Assembly (NCBI GenBank): GCA_016205045.1
Contig: JACQJM010000181.1
Coordinates: 1 to 8,757, forward strand
Length of the DNA stretch: 8,757 bases
Reading direction: 5' to 3'
Source: Elusimicrobiota bacterium
GTDB lineage: Bacteria; Elusimicrobiota; Elusimicrobia; JACQJN01
This document shows positions 1 through 6,114 of this stretch, in pieces (positions within the stretch are counted from its first letter, which is position 1; each line of letters begins with the position of its first letter). The notes under the pieces are model-generated. The model ran no database searches. It was given only the letters and a program-made list of their open reading frames with translations, and had not been told where the DNA came from. Position numbers and translations under genes: made by a program.

Positions 1-33
1 TCTCACCCCTCACCCCTGACCCCTCACCCCTCA
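1..33. repeat. C-rich heptanucleotide tandem repeat (G-quadruplex motif on the minus strand)
   Basis: Four CCCC tracts lie at 6-9, 13-16, 20-23 and 27-30, each separated by exactly three bases (TCA, TGA, TCA), giving a strict 7-base period with unit CCCCTCA or CCCCTGA. The array reaches nearly to the left edge, so it may continue outside the window. On the minus strand it reads as four GGGG runs with 3-base loops, which fits the standard intramolecular G-quadruplex pattern; the C-rich strand could form an i-motif. It lies directly upstream of the Nudix gene. The repeat is seen directly; any structure or function is inference. Confidence 0.85.
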
Positions 34-60
34 GTTCATGAGTTTTCCTGTGGGGGCATT

Positions 61-456
61 GTGAGTCAGCAGGGTAAAGTCTTGGTGGTGAATGTCAAAA
101 ACCTTAAAGGAGACCGGCTTTGGACTTTTCCCAAGGGCCACATTGAGGAGAATGAAACTCCCCGTGAGGCGGCCCTGAGGGAGGTGGAAGAAGAAACGGG
201 ATATCGCTGCCGCATCCTTAAGCCCCTTTCTACGGTTCGTTATTTTTTCAAGCGGGGAGAGGCCCTGGTTCAAAAAAAGGTGCAGTGGTTTTGGATGACG
301 CCGGGAATGCGCGTGGGACATCCGGATGGAGCGGAAGTTTTTGAAGCCCGGTGGGTCTCTTTGGGTAAGGCAGAAAACATGCTTCAGTATCCCAGTGACC
401 ATAAGTTGCTGAAAGAAGTTTCGCGGTTTATAGAGAAGGAAATGGGGTGGGAATGA
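61..456 (+). CDS. Nudix (MutT-type) hydrolase
   Basis: A small Nudix hydrolase that would hydrolyse a nucleoside diphosphate linked to another moiety in the cytoplasm; the substrate cannot be told. The full Nudix box GX5EX7REUXEEXGU is present at residues 26-48, starting GHIEENE and ending REVEEETGY, with the metal-binding REVEEE core. It is preceded by the typical WTFPKG segment. The predicted product is 131 residues from GTG at 61, with a GGGGG tract (52-56) as a possible Shine-Dalgarno site. However, the frame stays open upstream and encodes FSCGGIV just before the GTG, which looks like the first beta strand of the family, so the true start is uncertain. The stop TGA (454-456) overlaps the gatB ATG (453-455), suggesting translational coupling. 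The family call is secure; the exact start and substrate are not. Confidence 0.9.
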   Translation: MSQQGKVLVVNVKNLKGDRLWTFPKGHIEENETPREAALREVEEETGYRCRILKPLSTVRYFFKRGEALVQKKVQWFWMTPGMRVGHPDGAEVFEARWVSLGKAENMLQYPSDHKLLKEVSRFIEKEMGWE

Positions 457-1898
457 AAGAATTTGAACCCGTTATTGGTCTGGAAGTTCACGCGCAGCTG
501 GCGACCCAGAGCAAGCTTTTTTGCGGCTGCTCTTCTCACGGCTTTGATGTCCCCCCAAACACCAATATCTGTCCCATCTGCACGGGCCAGCCGGGTGTGC
601 TTCCTGTTTTAAATCGAAAAGCGGTGGAATTGGGTTTTCGGGCCGCCCTGGCTCTCGGGTGTAAAATAAGACCCACATCCATTTTCGCGCGCAAAAATTA
701 TTTTTACCCTGATCTTCCCAAGAATTACCAGATTTCCCAATATGAAGAACCTTTTTCTGAGAAAGGCTCTTTGCGGCTTCCGGGGGGTCGCACCATCGGT
801 GTTCACCGCATCCACTTAGAAGAGGATGCTGGAAAACTTCTGCATTCTATCGGGAATCGCGATCTGGACTACTCTTTGGTGGACTTCAACCGCTGCGGGG
901 CTCCCCTGATCGAGACTGTTTCGGAGCCGGATATGCGGACCCCTCAAGAGGCTTATGAATATTTAACGGAACTGAAAGCTATTTTTCAGTATATCGGTGC
1001 GTCCAGTTGTGACATGGAGAAAGGAGAAATGCGCTGCGATGCCAATATCTCTCTGAGGGAAAAGGGGGCCGAAAAATTTGGCGTTAGGGCGGAGGTAAAG
1101 AACTTAAATTCTTTTAAGGCGGTCAAAGAAGCGTTGGAGTATGAGATCAAGAGGCAGGCGGAGCTTTTGTCTTCCGGTGGCCGTGTCGTTCAGGAGACAA
1201 GGCTTTGGAATGAGAAAGAAGGCAAGACCGCCCCCATGCGTTCCAAGGAGGAAGCGCATGATTACCGGTATTTTCCTGAGCCCGATTTAGTTCCTTTGGA
1301 GGCGGATCCTGCCTGGGTGGAAAAGATCAAGAAGGAGATTCCGGAACTTCCTCGGCAAAGACGAGAGCGACTCATAAAAACCTATCAGCTTTCCGAATAC
1401 GATGCGAGCGTGCTGACCTCCTACAAGGATCTGGCCGATCATGCGGAAGGGGCTTTGAAGCAGGTGAAGTCTCCGGCTGCCTACAAGGTGGTAGCTAATC
1501 TGGAGATCAATCAGCACTTGGCTAAGCTTAATGAGTCCAAGGGTGATATTGGGAACTCCAAGGTGAAACCGCAGCAACTGGCAGCGCTGGCGGATATGAC
1601 AGCCACGGCCGCCACCCTCTCTACGGCGGCGGCGAAGATGGTATTCGAGGAGATGTTTTCTACGGGAAAAAATCCCCAAGAGATTGTGAAGGAAAAAGGG
1701 TTGGCCCAAGTTTCCGATGATAAAGCGGTGCAGGAGTGGATAAAATCAGCGGTTTCCGAGAACCAGAAGGCGGTGGATGACTTCCGTAAAGGCAACGAGC
1801 GGGCCCTGGGGGTCTTGGTGGGAGCGGTGATGAAGAAATCTCAGGGGAAAGCCAATCCGGGGCTTGTGAATAAAATCTTAAAGGAAACGCTGAAATGA
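453..1898 (+). CDS. gatB: Aspartyl/glutamyl-tRNA(Asn/Gln) amidotransferase subunit B
   Basis: GatB is the kinase and tRNA-binding subunit of GatCAB, which converts Glu-tRNA(Gln) and/or Asp-tRNA(Asn) to the amide form using ATP and ammonia from GatA. The 481-residue product has the usual full length. The N-terminus has IGLEVHAQL, then a CxC...CxxC metal site (Cys24, Cys26, Cys40, Cys43). Family signatures follow: KNYFYPDLPKNYQISQYE, HLEEDAGK, FNRCGAPLIE, CDMEKGEMRCDANISLR and EVKNLNSF. The C-terminal helical tail domain (YqeY-like) ends in KANPGLVNKILKETLK. I prefer ATG at 453 over GTG at 447 because it overlaps the Nudix stop as ATGA, has a purine-rich AAGGAAATGGGG upstream, and gives the usual short N-terminus. 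gatA and gatC are not in the window and may lie to the left. No damage is visible. Confidence 0.97.
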   Translation: MKEFEPVIGLEVHAQLATQSKLFCGCSSHGFDVPPNTNICPICTGQPGVLPVLNRKAVELGFRAALALGCKIRPTSIFARKNYFYPDLPKNYQISQYEEPFSEKGSLRLPGGRTIGVHRIHLEEDAGKLLHSIGNRDLDYSLVDFNRCGAPLIETVSEPDMRTPQEAYEYLTELKAIFQYIGASSCDMEKGEMRCDANISLREKGAEKFGVRAEVKNLNSFKAVKEALEYEIKRQAELLSSGGRVVQETRLWNEKEGKTAPMRSKEEAHDYRYFPEPDLVPLEADPAWVEKIKKEIPELPRQRRERLIKTYQLSEYDASVLTSYKDLADHAEGALKQVKSPAAYKVVANLEINQHLAKLNESKGDIGNSKVKPQQLAALADMTATAATLSTAAAKMVFEEMFSTGKNPQEIVKEKGLAQVSDDKAVQEWIKSAVSENQKAVDDFRKGNERALGVLVGAVMKKSQGKANPGLVNKILKETLK

Positions 1899-1916
1899 AG
1901 CTCCCCGCCACGCCGA

Positions 1917-2549
1917 CTAAATAACACGGCCCCACATTAAAAGAATCCGCCCCTGGTGAAGGGTGATTTTTACGGTCGTGGCGGTGGTGCGGTTTGAGAT
2001 TCCCCGGCTTCCAGCCGTGAGCCACTCTTTTTTGAGTGGATACTCGAGGCCGGATGTGGAAACCCTGGCTTTAGGATGAGCGAACAAGGCCAAGGGAGTT
2101 CCTCGGGGGAGGCGCAGGGTAGCCGATTGAGACAACATTTGAGTGGACCATCCGCGATGGACCAATCGAAGTTTAATCCGATCGGCATACTTCTCCATAA
2201 GGGTGAAAGCGGCAAAAGAATGATCCATGCGATCTCCCATGGTCCCCACGAGGGTAGCCTGGCCGCAACCAAATTTAATGAGGAATTTTAACGCCTTTTC
2301 CAGATCAGAACAGTTGGGATCTGGGTCGTAGACTACCCGCGTGGAAGCAGAGATCTTGACCTGGGAAGGCAGAGAATCCATATCCCCAACGATCCACCCT
2401 GGCTTTAAGCCAAGGCGCAGCGCCTTTCGATAAGCCCCATCGGTGCACACGGTGAGGGGAGCTCTTTTAGAAAGAACATGTACTAATTTTTTCTCGGGAA
2501 GATCTCCATCGGCTAGAATCAGGGCAGGTTGAGTGAATTTTGGAGGCAC
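1917..2549 (-). CDS. Thiamine pyrophosphokinase
   Basis: Transfers pyrophosphate from ATP to thiamine, making thiamine diphosphate in the cytoplasm. The 210-residue product has the usual length for bacterial enzymes of this family (often named thiN). N-terminal catalytic part: TDGAYRKALRLG (36-47), GDMDS (55-59, Mg-binding acidic residues), DPNCSDLEKAL (77-87) and GDRMDH (105-110). C-terminal thiamine-binding beta domain: SGLEYPL (166-172), then GISN (183-186), then GRILLMW near the end. Two motifs are slightly off the common forms as I remember them (DQxxTDxEKAL and GGRxDH). The start is GTG at 2549, 11 bases after the stop of the preceding GNAT gene. No clear Shine-Dalgarno site is visible, and no other ATG, GTG or TTG lies in frame before an upstream stop. 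It is the last gene of the minus-strand group and converges on gatB. Confidence 0.92.
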   Translation of the reverse strand: MPPKFTQPALILADGDLPEKKLVHVLSKRAPLTVCTDGAYRKALRLGLKPGWIVGDMDSLPSQVKISASTRVVYDPDPNCSDLEKALKFLIKFGCGQATLVGTMGDRMDHSFAAFTLMEKYADRIKLRLVHRGWSTQMLSQSATLRLPRGTPLALFAHPKARVSTSGLEYPLKKEWLTAGSRGISNRTTATTVKITLHQGRILLMWGRVI

Positions 2550-2560
2550 GCGACGAAACT

Positions 2561-3697
2561 TTAGTTCAACTGTTTTTCATAAATGCGGTAGGTCTTGTAA
2601 TGGCGGCCACCCATGGCTTGGATGCCCGCATTGATGGCTTCGTTATCTTCCAGAGTCCACGAAAGCTCGGAATTGATCCAGCCTAGTTTTTGACTGGTTT
2701 CCCGCGCGTCATGATACAGCAGGGCCTCGATCCCTTTGTTTCTGTATTCAGGTTTGACCCCGAGCGCGAGCAGTCTCAGCTGATTGATACGTCTAAAATA
2801 GTAAAGAAATTTGATCGTACCCAAAATTCCCAGATTTCCATCCAGGTGTTTTAAGGTTTGGTTCACATCGGGTAACATCAGTGTAAAACCCACCGGCTTT
2901 CCGTTGATCTCGGCAAATCGAATAGCTTGGGGAACCAATATGGGCTTGAGTTTAGTCGCCATGTATTGAATTTCATTCTGGGTCATGGGGATGTGCCCCC
3001 AATTCTTCTCCCAGGCATCGTTATAGATATCTTGAACGATCTGAAGATCTTTTTTAAAACGGCGCATGTTCAGGGGCCGGATAGAAATCTCTTTATTTTT
3101 CTGCAACCGCGCCACCAAGCGGGAAATTCTTTCCGGAAGAGGATCATGACAGGGAAGGGTGTGGGCATAAAGATCCTTGGCCTTCTTGAGGCCGTACCCT
3201 TCTAGCAGAGAGGCATAGGTGGGTGGGTTGTACGTCATAAGAATATAAGGAGAGGAATCAAAGCCTTCCACCAAAAGCCCACACTCATCATTGATGGAAG
3301 GATTAAGGGGCCCTCGCATGAGTTTCTTGCCCTTTCGCTGGAGCCAATCCTGTGCCTGGGACAACAACCCCTCAGCGGATTCGGGATCGTTCTCGCACTC
3401 AAAAAATCCAAAGAAGCCGCAGGCTTCCTGATGGATGTTTTCGTGCAGACGATTGGTGATGGCAGCGATTCGTCCTGTCAGGCGACCATTGCGGAAGGAA
3501 AGAAATAAAGCTTTCTCGGCGTGTTCCCAAAAAGGATTTTTGGAGGAGAGGATCTCTTTTGCTTCCGCTCGGAGTGGAGGAACCCAGAAGGGATCGTTTC
3601 GGTAAAGCCGAAAGGGAAGCTCTATAAATTCAGAAAAATCCTGGGGGGATGATACCGGGCGGATTTGGACAGATTTTTTTTCAGCGAGCAACGGCAT
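2561..3697 (-). CDS. GNAT-fold acyltransferase-like protein (YghO type), possible ceramide synthase
   Basis: A 378-residue protein with two GNAT-like halves. The first half carries a hallmark of this family, GPLNPSINDECGLLVEGFD (129-147), followed closely by a TYNPPTY segment. The C-terminal half has a recognisable acetyl-CoA/acyl-CoA binding motif (LALGVKPEYRNKGIEALL, roughly 310-328) and ends with GGRHYKTYRIYEK. From memory it resembles E. coli YghO and the large GNAT-like proteins found beside serine palmitoyltransferase genes; the Caulobacter ceramide synthase bCerS is, I believe, in this wider group. If so, it would N-acylate a long-chain amino base. Its ATG (3695-3697) lies 17 bases inside the end of the synthase gene, so the two are very likely co-expressed. 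A weak AAGG lies upstream of the start. The family call is good; the substrate is inference from context. Confidence 0.75.
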   Translation of the reverse strand: MPLLAEKKSVQIRPVSSPQDFSEFIELPFRLYRNDPFWVPPLRAEAKEILSSKNPFWEHAEKALFLSFRNGRLTGRIAAITNRLHENIHQEACGFFGFFECENDPESAEGLLSQAQDWLQRKGKKLMRGPLNPSINDECGLLVEGFDSSPYILMTYNPPTYASLLEGYGLKKAKDLYAHTLPCHDPLPERISRLVARLQKNKEISIRPLNMRRFKKDLQIVQDIYNDAWEKNWGHIPMTQNEIQYMATKLKPILVPQAIRFAEINGKPVGFTLMLPDVNQTLKHLDGNLGILGTIKFLYYFRRINQLRLLALGVKPEYRNKGIEALLYHDARETSQKLGWINSELSWTLEDNEAINAGIQAMGGRHYKTYRIYEKQLN

Positions 3698-4910
3698 TTT
3701 CTAGTGCCTTGGGGGAACGAGAGGGCAAAAGACTCAACTTTTCCGCGCAATATTTGAAAATATCCAAGGCGCGATCGATTTGTTCTTCGGTGTGGGTGGC
3801 CATCACGGAAGTGCGGATCAAACCTCTTCCGGGAGGAGTGGCCGGGCTCACCACCGGATTGACGAATATGCCGTTATCAAAAAGAAGTTTCCATAACTGG
3901 AATGTTTTTATATCTTCCCCTATAATGATGGGAATGATGGGAGTTTGACTGGCGTTTGTATCGAAGCCTAAGCCCTTGAAACCTTTCCTCAAGTTCTCCG
4001 CGTTGGCCCAGAGATTGGCTCTTCTCTCAGGTTCTTCCAGAATAATATCGATGGCCGTAGAGATGGCTGCAACTTGAGCAGGGGGGAGGGCCGCCGAAAA
4101 GATCATGGAACGGGATTGGTAGCGAAGGAAATCCACGATATCTTTGGAGCCGCAGACGAATCCTCCCACCGAGGCCAAGGATTTGGAACAAGTCCCCATG
4201 ATGAGATCCACGTCGCTATCTTCCAGGCCAAAGTGTTCACAGGTGCCGCGACCATCTTTTCCCAGGACTCCAGTCCCGTGCGCATCGTCCACCATCAAGC
4301 GCGCGCGGTAACGTTTGGCCAGCTCCACCACTTGGGGAAGAGGACAGATGTCTCCTTCCATGCTGAATACCCCATCCACCACGATGAGCTTTCCTTTGTC
4401 TCGAGGAATCTTCTGCAGTGTTCTTTCCAAATCATCAGGATCGTTGTGCTTGAAGCGTTCCACTTGTCCGTAGGAAAGGCGGCCTCCATCCAGGATGCTG
4501 GCATGATCCAGCTTGTCCGCGATCAAGATATCGTTTTTGCCCAGTAGGCAGCCGACAATCCCTAGGTTGGCTTGGTAGCCGGTGGCAAAAAGAAGAGCCG
4601 CCTCCCGGTGTTTAAACCGAGCCAGCTTTTCTTCTAGTTTTTGATGGAGATCCAAATTCCCATTCAGGAACCGAGAACCTGCGCAACCAGTCCCGTACTT
4701 TTCGACTGCTTCGATGGCGGCTTGGCGCATGCGAGGATGGGTGGAAAGGCCTAAATAATTGTTGGTTCCCAGCATGATCATGCGTTTGCCACGCACGGTG
4801 ACCTCGGGCTCCTGGGAAGATTCGATGGGGGTGAAGTAGGGAAAAAGGCCTACCGCCTGCAGATCACGGACGGTGGTGAACTTAAAGCATTTTTCAAAGA
4901 GATCGCTCAT
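3681..4910 (-). CDS. Alpha-oxoamine synthase, serine palmitoyltransferase-like
   Basis: A PLP-dependent fold-type I enzyme that condenses an amino acid with an acyl-CoA or acyl-ACP and releases CO2. The 409-residue product is full length. Landmarks: NNYLGLSTHP (50-59), GTGCAGSRFLNG (73-84), ATGYQANLG (109-117), His136 in DKLDHAS (ring-stacking position), Asp208 and His211 in DDAHGTGVLG, and the Schiff-base Lys243 in GTCSKSLASVGGF. The C-terminus has RGLIRTSVMATHT. The SKS-LAS-GGF context around the lysine is closer to serine palmitoyltransferases than to the GKALG form of BioF and Kbl. The partner GNAT gene also favours sphingoid-base synthesis. BioF, Kbl or a CqsA-like ketone synthase remain possible. 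The start is ATG at 4910 without an obvious Shine-Dalgarno site. A good promoter lies about 60 bases upstream. Confidence 0.88.
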   Translation of the reverse strand: MSDLFEKCFKFTTVRDLQAVGLFPYFTPIESSQEPEVTVRGKRMIMLGTNNYLGLSTHPRMRQAAIEAVEKYGTGCAGSRFLNGNLDLHQKLEEKLARFKHREAALLFATGYQANLGIVGCLLGKNDILIADKLDHASILDGGRLSYGQVERFKHNDPDDLERTLQKIPRDKGKLIVVDGVFSMEGDICPLPQVVELAKRYRARLMVDDAHGTGVLGKDGRGTCEHFGLEDSDVDLIMGTCSKSLASVGGFVCGSKDIVDFLRYQSRSMIFSAALPPAQVAAISTAIDIILEEPERRANLWANAENLRKGFKGLGFDTNASQTPIIPIIIGEDIKTFQLWKLLFDNGIFVNPVVSPATPPGRGLIRTSVMATHTEEQIDRALDIFKYCAEKLSLLPSRSPKALENAVAR

Positions 4911-4970
4911 AGTTTATTAAAGATTATCTGATATCAATAGGAATTAGTTGAGTTCTTGGGTAGGCTTGTT

Positions 4971-4998
4971 ATTATAGTAAATTTGGCTCTATTTTCAA
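4971..4998 (-). promoter_or_regulatory. Predicted sigma70-type promoter for the synthase-GNAT-thiamine pyrophosphokinase unit
   Basis: Read on the minus strand, TTGAAA (4998-4993) is a 5/6 match to the -35 consensus, and TATAAT (4976-4971) is a perfect -10, with 16 bases between them. The expected start of transcription is near 4964, leaving a leader of roughly 55 bases before the ATG at 4910. The -35 box overlaps the stop codon of rfaE2 (4995-4997). This is the only strong promoter I could pick out by eye and it sits in the longest gap (84 bases) of the minus-strand block. Confidence 0.6.
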
Positions 4999-5483
4999 AT
5001 AAAAATTACGCGAGGTCTATTTTTTCGCAGCTTCTGAATGAGATGGGTGGTGGAGAAACCATTCCGGAGGGGAATCCGGACCACTTTCCCCGCGAACTCC
5101 CGTCCCACGATATGTTTTGATTTATAATCCGCTCCCTTCACCAGAATATCGGGGCGAAGAGTGCGTATGAGGCGCAGGGGGGTATCTTCCTTAAATGGGA
5201 TAACGTAGTCCACACAAGATAGGGAGGATAATACTTTAGCTCGAGCCCAGAGAGGGGTCAGAGGTCTGGGAGGTCCTTTCAAGCGGCGCACGGAGTGATC
5301 ACTGTTGAGTCCTACGATCAAGGTGTTCCCTAATTCGCGGGCTTTTTCCAGAAGTAAAACATGGCCCACATGGATCAGGTCAAAACACCCATTGGTAAAC
5401 ACCACTTTTTTCCTTTGAATCCTGGAGCGGTTTCGGAATAAGAGCAGCTTTTTAAGAGAAATAATTTTTTTAGGAATTTTCAT
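4995..5483 (-). CDS. rfaE2: D-glycero-beta-D-manno-heptose 1-phosphate adenylyltransferase (stand-alone RfaE2/HldE C-terminal type)
   Basis: A cytidylyltransferase-fold enzyme that would join heptose 1-phosphate to AMP, giving ADP-heptose for LPS inner core or another surface glycan. The 162-residue product has the size of the separate RfaE2 form, not the fused HldE. Visible motifs are FTNGCFDLIHVGH (29-41, containing the nucleotide-binding HxGH), VGLNSDHSVRRLKG shortly after, RPDILVKGADY, and the C-terminal GFSTTHLIQKL. The N-terminal lead (about 25 residues, rich in Lys and Arg) resembles the usual short helix before the Rossmann core. The start is ATG at 5483; purine-rich repeats lie upstream, but the nearest good Shine-Dalgarno-like run is too far away (about 20 bases). 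It follows the gmhA-type gene by 46 bases, which supports the heptose assignment. The kinase domain RfaE1 is not in the window. Confidence 0.92.
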   Translation of the reverse strand: MKIPKKIISLKKLLLFRNRSRIQRKKVVFTNGCFDLIHVGHVLLLEKARELGNTLIVGLNSDHSVRRLKGPPRPLTPLWARAKVLSSLSCVDYVIPFKEDTPLRLIRTLRPDILVKGADYKSKHIVGREFAGKVVRIPLRNGFSTTHLIQKLRKNRPRVIFI

Positions 5484-5494
5484 TTCTGTTTTTC

Positions 5495-5534
5495 TTAATC
5501 CCTTAATCTCCTAATCCCTTAATCCCCTCCTAAT
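5495..5534. repeat. Octanucleotide C-rich tandem repeat between gmhA and rfaE2
   Basis: Four copies with an exact 8-base period: TTAATCCC (5495), TTAATCTC (5503), CTAATCCC (5511) and TTAATCCC (5519), followed by a degenerate CTCCTAAT that covers the gmhA stop codon (5530-5532). It fills almost the whole gap between the two genes. On the transcribed minus strand it is G-rich and resembles several overlapping Shine-Dalgarno-like runs (GGAG, AAGGG). The repeat is seen directly; a role in spacing, translation or RNA structure is only a possibility. Confidence 0.8.
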
Positions 5535-6114
5535 GCGCTTTTGGCGCACTAGGAAATAAGGCTTCTTCCACCAGTCCACATAAGGTTTGTAGAACGGTGA
5601 TGTGCGCTTCCTGAATGTGGGCCGTGTTGGTGGAAGGAACGCACAGACAGTGGTCCACCAGTCCCCTCACCTTTCCACCTGTTTTTCCCGTAAGCCCTAC
5701 CGTTTTGAGTCCTAAACTTTTGGCTGTTTCCAGCGCACGCACCACATTGGGAGAGTTGCCGGAAGTGGAGATGGCGAAAACTAGGTCGCCCGGCTTGGCG
5801 TGGGCTTCCAGTTGGCGGGAAAAGACAAGCTCATAGCCGAAATCATTGGCAATAGAGGTGAGGTCAGAAGTGTTGGTGGTCAAAGCAAGTGCAGGAAGGG
5901 GTTTCCTGTTTTTTGAAAAACGACCTACCAATTCATCTGCAAAGTGTTGGGAATCCGCAGCACTTCCCCCATTTCCAAACACCAGAATCTTACCGCTTTT
6001 TTGGTAGGTTAGGATTAAAAGTTCTCCTATTTTCTCTATCAATTCCGCTTGTTTTTTGAGAGCGGAGATAGTCTGACTGCTTTCGGTCAGTGATTTAATG
6101 ATTTTATCTTTCAA
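5530..6114 (-). CDS. gmhA: SIS-domain sedoheptulose-7-phosphate isomerase-like protein (GmhA type)
   Basis: GmhA turns sedoheptulose 7-phosphate into manno-heptose 7-phosphate, the first step of nucleotide-heptose synthesis. The 194-residue product is full length. The phosphosugar-binding SIS features are GNGGSAADSQHFADELVGRF (47-66, with Glu61 at the E. coli Glu65 position), then SIANDFGYELVFSRQ, then ISTSGNSPNVV, and IQEAHI (167-172). An oddity is that the position of E. coli catalytic His180 is Gln176 here (CAA codon); E. coli DiaA, a non-enzymatic relative, also lacks this His. The start is TTG at 6114, overlapping the accC stop as TTGA, and is supported by GGAGG nine bases upstream. Neighbouring rfaE2 favours a heptose role. 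I am sure of the SIS/GmhA family and less sure of catalysis. Confidence 0.87.
   Translation of the reverse strand: MKDKIIKSLTESSQTISALKKQAELIEKIGELLILTYQKSGKILVFGNGGSAADSQHFADELVGRFSKNRKPLPALALTTNTSDLTSIANDFGYELVFSRQLEAHAKPGDLVFAISTSGNSPNVVRALETAKSLGLKTVGLTGKTGGKVRGLVDHCLCVPSTNTAHIQEAHITVLQTLCGLVEEALFPSAPKAH

Noticed and set aside
1..33. CRISPR-like array
   Set aside because: The repeat unit is 7 bases with no unique spacers, so it is a simple tandem repeat.
447..449. GTG at 447 as the gatB start
   Set aside because: ATG at 453 gives the expected GatB N-terminus and a classic ATGA overlap; the GTG adds only two residues with no better ribosome site.
1287..1795. Minus-strand open frames inside gatB
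   Set aside because: They are low-complexity, lack a ribosome site and lie antisense to a fully conserved gatB.
4074..4547. Long open frame on the + strand opposite the alpha-oxoamine synthase
   Set aside because: It lies wholly antisense to a strongly supported enzyme gene and its translation shows no recognisable domain; it is a shadow of the real frame.
4929..4936. TGATATCA palindrome in the leader of the synthase gene as an operator
   Set aside because: An 8-base AT-rich palindrome is expected by chance, and no second copy or known binding motif is nearby.
5533..5550. GC-rich hairpin (TGCGC, CAAAA loop, GCGCA) at the end of gmhA as a terminator
   Set aside because: The stem is only five to seven pairs and is followed on the minus strand by a G-rich repeat, not a T-run. 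It also lies within the coding end, so it does not look like an intrinsic terminator.
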